Shown here piece after piece: positions 36,751 through 44,409 of a stretch of DNA of 64,000 nucleotides. Within the stretch, counting starts at the first letter, position 1. Each line of letters starts with the position of its first letter. The stretch comes from Brevibacillus gelatini. GTDB lineage: Bacteria > Bacillota > Bacilli > Brevibacillales > Brevibacillaceae. A model generated the notes under the pieces. That model was not told the DNA's origin and did no database searches. It was given only the letters and a program-made list of their open reading frames with translations. The stretch lies in assembly GCF_003710935.1 (NCBI RefSeq), contig NZ_RHHS01000036.1:1-64000 (forward strand), in the 5' to 3' direction. A program made the position numbers and the translations under genes.

Positions 36751-37443
36751 ATGACGACTTATCACGTCCTCGTAGTCGACGACGAGGCAGAGATTCGCGA
36801 CGCAATTGAAATTTACCTCAAAAATGAATCGTTGATCGTGCATAAAGCGAGCAATGGTGTGGAAGCACTGGACGTTTTGGAACGGGAAGAGATTCACCTC
36901 ATCATTTTGGACATCATGATGCCGCAGATGGACGGGATTACGGCTACCTTCAAAATTCGCCAGGACAAAAACATCCCGATCATCATGCTGTCTGCCAAGT
37001 CCGAGGATACGGACAAAATTTTGGGCTTGAACATCGGAGCCGACGACTATGTAACCAAGCCTTTTCATCCGCTGGAACTGGTGGCCCGGGTCAAATCCCA
37101 GCTGCGGCGCTACACCAACCTGGGCAACTACAAAGCGGCCGAAGATGAGATTCAGGTCCGCGGCTTGACGCTTAACAAAAGCACGAAAACCGTCACCGTC
37201 GACGGCAACGAAGTGCGGCTGACGGCCACAGAGTACAAAATTTTGGAACTGTTGATGGAAAACAAAGGCCGGGTCTTTTCCATCGAGGAAATTTACGAGC
37301 GCGTCTGGCGGGAACCGTATTTGAACGCGGAAAATACGGTGGCCGTCCACGTCCGGCGCATTCGGGAAAAAATCGAAATCAACCCGAAGGACCCGCAATA
37401 TTTGAAGGTGGTATGGGGAATTGGATACAAAATCGAAAAATAG
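36751..37443 (+). CDS. OmpR-family response regulator
   Basis: 230 residues. Receiver domain with VVDDE near residue 10, phosphoacceptor Asp54 in IILDIMMPQMDG and TKPFHPLEL. A winged-helix effector domain follows (LTATEYKILELLMENKGRVF, EEIYERVWREP, VAVHVRRIREKIE). The ATG at 36751 has AAGGTGGG six bases upstream. It overlaps the kinase gene. It resembles VanR/YycF-like regulators; the signal is unknown. Confidence 0.94.
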   Translation: MTTYHVLVVDDEAEIRDAIEIYLKNESLIVHKASNGVEALDVLEREEIHLIILDIMMPQMDGITATFKIRQDKNIPIIMLSAKSEDTDKILGLNIGADDYVTKPFHPLELVARVKSQLRRYTNLGNYKAAEDEIQVRGLTLNKSTKTVTVDGNEVRLTATEYKILELLMENKGRVFSIEEIYERVWREPYLNAENTVAVHVRRIREKIEINPKDPQYLKVVWGIGYKIEK

Positions 37444-39601
37444 CCGCTTTACACTGTCTGCCCTGTTCGCTCTGGTAGTCAGTCTATCACTTCTGCTCCT
37501 TACGGCGGTTGACGTTTACCATAACCGCCAGTATATGAATAAAGACAGCTACTTCGAAAGCAGCAACTTCACCAACGAGGTCAGGCTATTCGTAGAACTG
37601 GTAAAAGATGTTCATGTAGATTTCGCCGGCTACGAGCGCAAAATACCGGAGGAAAAGCTGGGCAAAGCGACTGTGGAGCAATTCTACCGCGAGCGCGAGG
37701 ATGCCTTGCGCAACGTCAGGGAAGCGATTGAGAGTGAATACGCCCCCGACATCGAGAACGCCAGAAGGGCTTCTGATACAAAGGAGCTTGACAGGCTCGA
37801 GAAAGAAAAGACAGCCAAACTGAATAATGCGCTGGAGAAAGAAACGGCCAACTGGGAGGAGCAGTTCCTACAGATGGTCGCAGAAAAGGACGCCGAGTAC
37901 GAAGAGCGAAAAAACAGCCTTGCGCTGCGAACCGGCTCATTCAAATACTATGTCCGCGACAACAAGACTGGCAAAGTGTACACGAATATGACTCACGAGC
38001 CTTCTGAAGCAGAATTGAGCAAAAATACCCTCTATGTGATCCGCTTCCCGGAAAACTCCTATCAAAAGCATAGCGAATTTGCCGATATTAACCGTACTTA
38101 TCAGTTGCGTCAATGGAGCGGCGTCTTTTACGTTCCGAAAAAACCGGAAGGCTACAGCCAGATTCATGCCGATGCCGTCTACTATGACTCCAAACGGGGT
38201 CGGCTGCTCGGAGAATGCGCCCTGCTCACGGTGACACTGCTCGTGACTGCGCTGTTGTTGTGGTATTTGAAGCTGAACCGCGCCGCCAGCCATCCGCTTG
38301 TCGTCAAAAGTCTGGCGCTTTTGCGGCGCATCCCGCTCGATCTCCGGATTATCGCGCTTTTCCCGATTGGGATTACGTACCTGATGATTCTCGATATGCG
38401 CTTCTTCTTTTTGCCGATCGGAGTCGATCATTTCTTTACACTGGGAATTGTCTCCCTGTTCACTGCCTATCTGCTGCTGCAGGCTCTGGAAGCATGGCAC
38501 ATGTACCTGCACCCGGAATCGTTTCACGAGCAATGGCAAAAAAGCCTGTTCGTCCGGCAAAAGGAACTCTTGCGGGAAAGCTACGCCAATCGAAGCCTGT
38601 TTTTCAAGGTCTTCCTGCTGTTCATTCTGACCGTTGGCCTTGGCATGAGCGTAGCGCTTGGTCTGCTCGCCATCGCCAAAAAATCGGAGGAATTCTTCTT
38701 CCTCAGTTTGGTATACGACCTGTTCTATCTGGCTGCCGTCGTCCCTTACGTCCTGCGCCGTCTGAGACTCATGAACCGCATCATGTCGGGAGCCTCCGAG
38801 ATGTCTGCCGGAAACCTGGATGCAACGATTGAGAAGATTCGCAAAGGAAACCTCTCCAATCTCGCGCACTCCCTTAACAACATCAAGCTGGGAATCAAGA
38901 GTGCGTTGGAGGAACAAATGAAGAGCGAGCGCCTGAAATCCGAGCTGATTACCAATGTTTCACACGATTTGAAAACGCCGCTCACCTCGATCATCAACTA
39001 TGTCGATCTGCTCAAACGGGAAAACCTGACCGCAGACGAGATCAAAAGCTACATCGACGTACTGGACCGCAAAACGGCCCGCTTGCGGGTGCTGATCGAT
39101 GACCTGTTTGAAGCGGCGAAAATGTCCAGCGGAGCTGTTGAACTGCACATCGAGCAGGTGAACGTGGCCTCCCTGCTCAATCAGGCAATCGCAGAGTTCA
39201 GCGAGAAAATTGAACAGTCCTCTCTCACCTTCCGCGTCAACGTCGAGCAGCCGAAAATCGTGGCACCGCTTGACGGCAAAAAGACGTGGCGCGTGTTTGA
39301 GAATTTGATTGGCAATGCCTTGAAATACTCCTTGCCCAATACGCGCGTCCTGATCGATCTGTACGAAAAGCCGGGAGAAGTCATCATGACGATCAAAAAC
39401 GTCTCTGCCTACGAAATCGACTTCGATGCCGAAGAGCTGTTCGAGCGGTTCAAGCGCGCCGACCAATCGCGCAATACCGAAGGCTCCGGGCTTGGACTCG
39501 CGATTGCCAAAAGCATCGTCGAGCTGCAGGGCGGCCGCCTCTCCATCGAGATTGACGGTGATTACTTCAAGGTGATAGTCGTGTTTCGCAAAAACGCCTA
39601 G
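37421..39601 (+). CDS. Membrane sensor histidine kinase with a Glu/Lys-rich external region
   Basis: About 726 residues. One membrane helix at about 11-30, then a large predicted external region of about 200 residues, very rich in Glu, Lys and Arg and likely coiled coil around 80-165. A block of further membrane segments at about 265-450 follows, then a HAMP-like part (SAGNLDATIEKIRKGNLSNL), the HisKA box with phospho-His515 in NVSHDLKTPLTS, and the ATPase domain (ENLIGNALKYS, GSGLGLAIAKSI). The start is uncertain: TTG at 37421 overlaps the regulator stop and has GGGG two bases upstream. The five to six internal membrane helices are unusual for a simple sensor. Confidence 0.88.
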   Translation: MDTKSKNSRFTLSALFALVVSLSLLLLTAVDVYHNRQYMNKDSYFESSNFTNEVRLFVELVKDVHVDFAGYERKIPEEKLGKATVEQFYREREDALRNVREAIESEYAPDIENARRASDTKELDRLEKEKTAKLNNALEKETANWEEQFLQMVAEKDAEYEERKNSLALRTGSFKYYVRDNKTGKVYTNMTHEPSEAELSKNTLYVIRFPENSYQKHSEFADINRTYQLRQWSGVFYVPKKPEGYSQIHADAVYYDSKRGRLLGECALLTVTLLVTALLLWYLKLNRAASHPLVVKSLALLRRIPLDLRIIALFPIGITYLMILDMRFFFLPIGVDHFFTLGIVSLFTAYLLLQALEAWHMYLHPESFHEQWQKSLFVRQKELLRESYANRSLFFKVFLLFILTVGLGMSVALGLLAIAKKSEEFFFLSLVYDLFYLAAVVPYVLRRLRLMNRIMSGASEMSAGNLDATIEKIRKGNLSNLAHSLNNIKLGIKSALEEQMKSERLKSELITNVSHDLKTPLTSIINYVDLLKRENLTADEIKSYIDVLDRKTARLRVLIDDLFEAAKMSSGAVELHIEQVNVASLLNQAIAEFSEKIEQSSLTFRVNVEQPKIVAPLDGKKTWRVFENLIGNALKYSLPNTRVLIDLYEKPGEVIMTIKNVSAYEIDFDAEELFERFKRADQSRNTEGSGLGLAIAKSIVELQGGRLSIEIDGDYFKVIVVFRKNA

Positions 39602-39688
39602 TGCCTGCCTGTCTGCATGGTGACGGGGCCTCTGCCGCCCCCGACGTTGCACTGGCAAACCGCATGCAGGAACATGCCCTCAATGCCG

Positions 39689-39726
39689 AAAAGCCAATGC
39701 CCATTTTGTTCGGGCACTGGCTTTTT
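39689..39726. terminator. Bidirectional terminator between kinase and HPr-like gene
   Basis: AAAAGCCAATGCCC and GGGCACTGGCTTTTT pair with one mismatch; A and T runs flank it. It serves two converging genes. Confidence 0.88.
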
Positions 39727-39749
39727 GTTTTGCTCCTGCAATCTGCACG

Positions 39750-40016
39750 CTACGAAATGGCGAAATTTCGCTCAATCAACGACCGCAAAGCTGTTGCCGC
39801 CTCCTGCTCGTCGTCGCCCTCCACCTCAAACGTCATCTCGTCCCCGTTCTTCACGCCCAGCGCCATGACACTGAGAATGCTTTTGCCATTCGCCCGCTTG
39901 TCGTTGTAGATCATAGTGACCGACGAACGGTATTGATTAAGCAGGTTTACCAGGACAGAAGCCGGACGGGCATGAAGGCCGCCACTTACATGAATTTCGA
40001 CTTGAAACCGGACCAT
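39750..40016 (-). CDS. HPr-family phosphocarrier paralogue in the chitobiose/cellobiose cluster
   Basis: 88 residues from the ATG at 40016 with AGGAGG upstream. His15 (SGGLHARPASVL) and Ser46 (ANGKSILSVM) are both present, so unlike Crh it could carry phosphate from enzyme I and be a target of HPr kinase. It differs widely from the HPr at 18997. It is the last gene of the beta-glucoside PTS cluster, 87 bases after the glucosidase gene. A dedicated phosphocarrier for this PTS or for its LevR-type activator is an inference. Confidence 0.9.
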   Translation of the reverse strand: MVRFQVEIHVSGGLHARPASVLVNLLNQYRSSVTMIYNDKRANGKSILSVMALGVKNGDEMTFEVEGDDEQEAATALRSLIERNFAIS

Positions 40017-40103
40017 TGCATTCCTCCTTTTTCCACCTGATGCATCGGGTTGGTGAAAAACCGGCAAGACCGCCTGCTGCGCCATTCCACCAGCCGTCCA
40101 CCT

Positions 40104-41426
40104 TCACGTCACCCGCTTGAAAAACTGCGGCAAAAACTCCTTGTGCGCTTCCAGCATTTCATCGAGAATTTGCTTGGCTACCACATCGGACGGCACCAGC
40201 GGGTTAATTGTCATCGCCAGCAGTGCCTTGTGGTAATCGCCCGTGACAGCCGCTTCGGCCGCTACCCGTTCAAACGACTTGATCTGCTGCACAAGCCCGC
40301 GCACAGGTACAGGCAAATCGCCCACGGTCAACGGAATCGGCCCATCCTTTGTAATCACACAGTTTACCTCGACAGCCGAATCGTCAGGAATACTCGCAAT
40401 CGCGCCATTGTTGCGGACGTTCACCGGCTGAATATCCCGGCGGTCATTGTAGATAGAGTGAATCAGGCTGCAGGCCGCCTCGCTGTAGTACGCTCCCCCG
40501 CGCTTCTCCAGCTGCGGCGGCTTGACGTCCAGGTCGGGATCTTCGTAGAGCGCAAACAGCTCCGCTTCCAACCGCTTGACCACCTCGGCACGCGTGCCGT
40601 TCTTGCTCGCTTCTTCCATTTCGTGCTCAAGCATGGTCCGGGTCTGATAGTAATAGCGGTGGTACGGGCAAGGCAGAATCCCCAGCGCCTTGATAAAATC
40701 TTTTTCCCAGCCCAGATCGAGAATGTTTTGCATCGTGATTCCCGATTGCTCGCCCGTCAGCTTGTCGATTACTTGCGAAGTGACATTGTCCCCATCCACG
40801 TATACGGCAAGCCCGAATACCATGTGGTTCAGTCCGGCAAAATCAATGTGGACCCGCGACTGATCGACTCCGAGCATAGTCGCGACGCCCATTTTCATCC
40901 CGATCGGCACATTGCACAGTCCAATGACCTTGCTGCGGTTTGCATAGCGGAGAACCGCTTCTGTCACCATGCCAGCCGGGTTGGTGAAGTTAATCAGCCA
41001 CGCATCCGGGCACAGCTCCTCCATATCGCGGCAAATATCCATGATGACCGGAATCGTGCGCAACCCTTTGAACAGCCCGCCAGGACCGTTCGTCTCCTGC
41101 CCGATGACCCCGTATTTCAGCGGGATGCGCTCATCCTTGATTCGTGCGTCCAACAGTCCCACACGCATTTGGGTCGTGACAAAATCCGCTCCTGCCAGCG
41201 CCTTGCGCCGATCCAGCGTCAAATGCACCTCGATTGGGACCCCTGCCTTTGCCACCATGCGCTTTGCCAGCGCCCCGACGATTTGCAGCTTCTTCTCGCC
41301 CTCCGGAATGTCCACGAGCCACAGCTCGCGCACAGGCAGTTCGTCGTACCGTTTGATGAAGCCCTCTACCAGCTCCGGCGTATAGCTCGATCCTCCACCG
41401 ATTGTCACGATTTTGATTCCGTTCAT
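40104..41426 (-). CDS. 6-phospho-beta-glucosidase, GH4 family
   Basis: NAD- and Mn-dependent glycosidase that splits phosphorylated beta-disaccharides taken up by the PTS. 440 residues. The NAD-binding IVTIGGGSSYTPELVEG is at the N terminus. The metal-binding Cys is in GLCNVPIG and the His in DFAGLNHM, with NFTNPAGMVTEA. The CelF/LicH/ChbF branch acts on cellobiose or chitobiose 6-phosphate; the neighbouring chbG gene favours chitobiose. Its start overlaps the EIIA stop by 4 bases. Confidence 0.95.
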   Translation of the reverse strand: MNGIKIVTIGGGSSYTPELVEGFIKRYDELPVRELWLVDIPEGEKKLQIVGALAKRMVAKAGVPIEVHLTLDRRKALAGADFVTTQMRVGLLDARIKDERIPLKYGVIGQETNGPGGLFKGLRTIPVIMDICRDMEELCPDAWLINFTNPAGMVTEAVLRYANRSKVIGLCNVPIGMKMGVATMLGVDQSRVHIDFAGLNHMVFGLAVYVDGDNVTSQVIDKLTGEQSGITMQNILDLGWEKDFIKALGILPCPYHRYYYQTRTMLEHEMEEASKNGTRAEVVKRLEAELFALYEDPDLDVKPPQLEKRGGAYYSEAACSLIHSIYNDRRDIQPVNVRNNGAIASIPDDSAVEVNCVITKDGPIPLTVGDLPVPVRGLVQQIKSFERVAAEAAVTGDYHKALLAMTINPLVPSDVVAKQILDEMLEAHKEFLPQFFKRVT

Positions 41427-41761
41427 ACTCCTGCCTCCTTCCCTGCATGGACATGGCTGTACAGCTCGACAAATTCGCTGGCCAAATCCTTGATCGTCAT
41501 CGCATTCATCAGATGATCCTGCGCGTGGATCAACAGCATGCTGATCTCAGGCTTTTCTCCGGCGATCTCCTTTTGAATAAAAGCCGTTTGATGATGGTGG
41601 GCCTGGCTCAGCTCTTCGCCAGCTCGCCTCAGTGCATCTTGTGCGCCTGCCATGTCTTTGTTTTTCGCCAGGGCGATTGCTTCCATCGCCAGACTTCTCG
41701 CGTTTCCTCCGTGTAAAATCAGCTGAAAAATAACGTCTGTGTGGTCCAAGTCAATCTCCAC
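41423..41761 (-). CDS. PTS lactose/cellobiose-family EIIA component
   Basis: Helical trimeric phosphocarrier, 112 residues from GTG at 41761. The N-terminal core FQLILHGGNARSLAMEAI and the active His in SMLLIHAQDHLMNAMT near residue 80 identify the family. It is next to chbG with no gap and overlaps the glucosidase by ATGA. It passes phosphate from an HPr to EIIB. Confidence 0.95.
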   Translation of the reverse strand: MEIDLDHTDVIFQLILHGGNARSLAMEAIALAKNKDMAGAQDALRRAGEELSQAHHHQTAFIQKEIAGEKPEISMLLIHAQDHLMNAMTIKDLASEFVELYSHVHAGKEAGV

Positions 41762-42508
41762 CTATCCGAGTTCTTTATAAGTCACCAGCTGTACATGGCG
41801 TTTTTGCACGTACTCCTTGATCTCTTTTGCGGTCAAGATTTGCAGCTCCCGCGCGCGTTGCAGCGTGTACGAGCTGCCTGTCAGCACCTCTTCGTCCACA
41901 TACGCCGGATGCGTCATCATCTCCGCCACAGCGCAGCCCGCCAGCTCCTCCACGGCATCGATGAACGACTGCGCGGTCAGATCGTCTCCGTAAAAACGCT
42001 CGGAAAAGCCATCTGTTGTCAGTACGTCCGAATGCGCTGCCCGCACCCCTGGCGAAAACGTCCACGGGTTGCGAACCGGAAGCCGGTATTCCTTTGCCAA
42101 ACGCAACACAATCGGCAGGATCGCGGCATGGGCATGAACGTGGTGATGGCTGTCCATATGCGTCGGGGAAAGCCCTGTTTCCAAAAACTTTTCCAGTTGG
42201 CTGCGCAGCTCCCGTTCCACTTCCTTTGGCGATGCCGAGCTTAAATAATCACGTCCGCGGCGGAACCGCCCATGCTCATCTGTTAGCGACGGCACGTTTT
42301 GACTGACTGGAGCGCCGCAGGTGAGCACAAGATGGATACCCACCCCAAGAGTCGGCGTCTCCTTCGCCAGCATAACCGCATGCTCGAACCCGTTCATGTT
42401 GACCATGACCGTCGCAGAGGTGACGACGCCGGATCGATGCGCCTCGATGATCCCCAGATTCACCCCTTTGGAATACCCGAAGTCATCTGCATTCACAATC
42501 AGCTTCAT
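41762..42508 (-). CDS. chbG: Chitooligosaccharide deacetylase ChbG/YdjC
   Basis: Carbohydrate deacetylase, 248 residues. The metal-binding motifs are NADDFGYSKGVN at the start and THMDSHHHVHAH near residue 125. In E. coli ChbG removes one acetyl group from chitobiose 6-phosphate, which allows further breakdown and induction. Its presence inside this operon points to chitobiose as a substrate, though the PTS parts could also take cellobiose. It is 22 bases after the EIIC gene. Confidence 0.93.
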   Translation of the reverse strand: MKLIVNADDFGYSKGVNLGIIEAHRSGVVTSATVMVNMNGFEHAVMLAKETPTLGVGIHLVLTCGAPVSQNVPSLTDEHGRFRRGRDYLSSASPKEVERELRSQLEKFLETGLSPTHMDSHHHVHAHAAILPIVLRLAKEYRLPVRNPWTFSPGVRAAHSDVLTTDGFSERFYGDDLTAQSFIDAVEELAGCAVAEMMTHPAYVDEEVLTGSSYTLQRARELQILTAKEIKEYVQKRHVQLVTYKELG

Positions 42509-42530
42509 AGCATGCCTCTCCCCTGAAAAA

Positions 42531-43874
42531 TTACATGTTCACGACCTGGTCGGAAGCGGCATGCGACTGTTCCTCGGCCAGCTTTTGCTTATCCCACAGA
42601 CGGAAAAACGGATAGTAGATCAACAGCGAGATGACGAAGTTCACCAGTTGGAGCACACTGCCCGAAATTTTCCCTCCGGTTGCCAAATAGCCGCTGATAA
42701 TGACAGGCGTTGTCCACGGTACGGCGACACCGCTCGGCTTTGCCACCCAGCCCAATGACATCGCCAAGTAGCTGACAATCACCAACACGACTGGCGCAAG
42801 GACGAACGGAATAATCAAAAGCGGGTTCATGACGATCGGCATGCCGAAAGTGACAGGCTCGTTGATGTTGAACAGGCCGGGTCCGATGGAGAGGCGGCTG
42901 ATGTTTTTCATCTGCTCGCTGCGCGCCCGAAACAGCATGATGACGACGAGCGCCAACGTCGCACCGGATCCGCCCGCATAAATCCACAGGTCAAAAAACT
43001 GGGTGGTAATCACGTTGGGCAGATCGGCATTCGGATTCGCCTGAAACGCCGCCCGGTTTTGGTCCATCAAGGTGAGCCAGATCGGGCTCATGATGCCGCC
43101 GACAATCGCTGCCCCGTGCAGCCCAATCGCCCAGAGCAAATGTACGAGCAGCACACAGACAATCGCCCCGATCAGACTGCTGCCGAGCGAGCTCAACGGA
43201 CCGACCAGCAAGTCAGACACGATATTGTGGATGCTTTCAAACGGAGTGTTTTCAAGCAGAATGCGCAGCAGCCAGACGACCAGCAGCACGGCCGAAGCGG
43301 GAATCAGCGCCACAAAAGAACGGGAGACAGCAGGCGGAACCCCGGCTGGCATCGTGATGACGATTTTCTTTTGAATGATTTTGCGGTAAATCTCTGTGGA
43401 CAGCACAGCCAAAAGCATCGCTACGAACAGCCCCTGGCTGCCCATCAAGGCGACCGGAATGACTCCGCCTACTTCTTGCGCTGCCGTCGCACCTTCCGGA
43501 GTGAACATCGTCTTGTAAGGGGTCGCGAGCAAAAAGGAAGCGACCGAAATCGCACCTGCCGACAGCGGATCGACCTTGTACTTTTCCGCCAATCGGTACG
43601 CCACCCCGAAGCTGACGATGAGCGCCATGATGTCAAATGTCGCGTTCACCGGATACAACAGCTTGGTCAGCCACTGATCGCCGAAGATTCCGCTCATGAA
43701 CTCACTGTAACCAGGGATGGGGATAAAACCGATGATGAGGAAAAGAGAGCCGACAATGAGCAAAGGCATGGTGAGAATGATTCCGTCGCGGATCGCCTGC
43801 AAATGCTTCTGCTCCGCGATCCTGCCCGCGACAGGCATCACACGGTTTTCCAGAAAAGAAATAAACCCTGCCAT
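42531..43874 (-). CDS. PTS lactose/cellobiose-family EIIC permease
   Basis: Membrane channel of the PTS, 447 residues from the second ATG (43874), six bases after GGGGG; the first ATG is too close to that site. About ten membrane segments, with the family motifs LHGAAIVGGIMSPIW and the sugar-binding loop GLFNINEPVTFGMPIVMNP near residue 340. It lies 12 bases after EIIB. Confidence 0.95.
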   Translation of the reverse strand: MAGFISFLENRVMPVAGRIAEQKHLQAIRDGIILTMPLLIVGSLFLIIGFIPIPGYSEFMSGIFGDQWLTKLLYPVNATFDIMALIVSFGVAYRLAEKYKVDPLSAGAISVASFLLATPYKTMFTPEGATAAQEVGGVIPVALMGSQGLFVAMLLAVLSTEIYRKIIQKKIVITMPAGVPPAVSRSFVALIPASAVLLVVWLLRILLENTPFESIHNIVSDLLVGPLSSLGSSLIGAIVCVLLVHLLWAIGLHGAAIVGGIMSPIWLTLMDQNRAAFQANPNADLPNVITTQFFDLWIYAGGSGATLALVVIMLFRARSEQMKNISRLSIGPGLFNINEPVTFGMPIVMNPLLIIPFVLAPVVLVIVSYLAMSLGWVAKPSGVAVPWTTPVIISGYLATGGKISGSVLQLVNFVISLLIYYPFFRLWDKQKLAEEQSHAASDQVVNM

Positions 43875-43886
43875 ACGCATCCCCCT

Positions 43887-44189
43887 CTACTGTTTTAAAC
43901 GAAGCGCAAATTCCAGCACCTTTTTCCCGTTCAGCGAGCCGTAGTCCACCGGGCTTATCACATCGACCGGAATCCCTCTCGCCTCCCCTACCTTTTTCAT
44001 TTCCGCCAGCTTGTAGCGGACTTGCGGGCCAAGCAACAGCACCTGTGCCTGGTCAATATGCTGCTTCACCTCATCTGCCGACACCGCCCAGATCTTCGCT
44101 TCCAGCCCTTTTTCCCGCGCCGCCTGCTCCATTTTTTGCACAAGCAGACTCGTTGACATCCCTGCTGCGCAGCATAGCAAAATATTCAA
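43887..44189 (-). CDS. PTS lactose/cellobiose-family EIIB component
   Basis: Phosphocarrier, 100 residues. The phospho-Cys is Cys7 in [30 protein letters not shown] and [13 protein letters not shown] are typical. It is the first gene of the operon, downstream of a near-perfect sigma-54 promoter. Confidence 0.95.
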   Translation of the reverse strand: MNILLCCAAGMSTSLLVQKMEQAAREKGLEAKIWAVSADEVKQHIDQAQVLLLGPQVRYKLAEMKKVGEARGIPVDVISPVDYGSLNGKKVLEFALRLKQ

Positions 44190-44229
44190 TCCAGCTTCCT
44201 CCCTTCAGTTGGTTATGCCCTTTTCCTGG

Positions 44230-44245
44230 AGCAATTCACGTGCCA
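44230..44245 (-). promoter_or_regulatory. Sigma-54 promoter of the chitobiose/cellobiose PTS operon
   Basis: Minus strand TGGCACGTGAATTGCT (44245-44230) matches the TGGCACG-N4-TTGCW consensus completely. It lies 41 bases before the EIIB gene, and the neighbouring activator is of the sigma-54 type. Confidence 0.93.
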
Positions 44246-44337
44246 AAACACCCTTTTTGTATGCGTTTTCAAAACAAGGCGCATCGTTATCGCGTTTTCC
44301 GGGCAGCCGCATTCCTGGCAGGCCAACAGTGTTTGAA

Positions 44338-44349
44338 TGTAAGCGCTCC
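44338..44349. promoter_or_regulatory. Candidate cre site
   Basis: TGTAAGCGCTCC matches the first ten positions of the cre consensus. It lies about 95 bases before the -24 box, between that and the activator binding region, where CcpA could hinder contact between them. Confidence 0.5.
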
Positions 44350-44384
44350 AGTGTTTTGTTAACAGGGGCAAATTGGCAAAAAGT

Positions 44385-44409
44385 AAAACACTAGCTACGC
44401 CAGTGTTTT
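44385..44409. promoter_or_regulatory. Candidate activator binding site (AAAACACT inverted repeat)
   Basis: AAAACACT at 44385-44392 and AGTGTTTT at 44402-44409 form a perfect 8-bp inverted repeat with a 9-base centre, overlapping the end of the activator gene. AGTGTTTTG recurs at 44350-44358 and AGTGTTTG at 44329-44336. This set of half-sites lies 85-165 bases before the -24 box. Confidence 0.65.
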
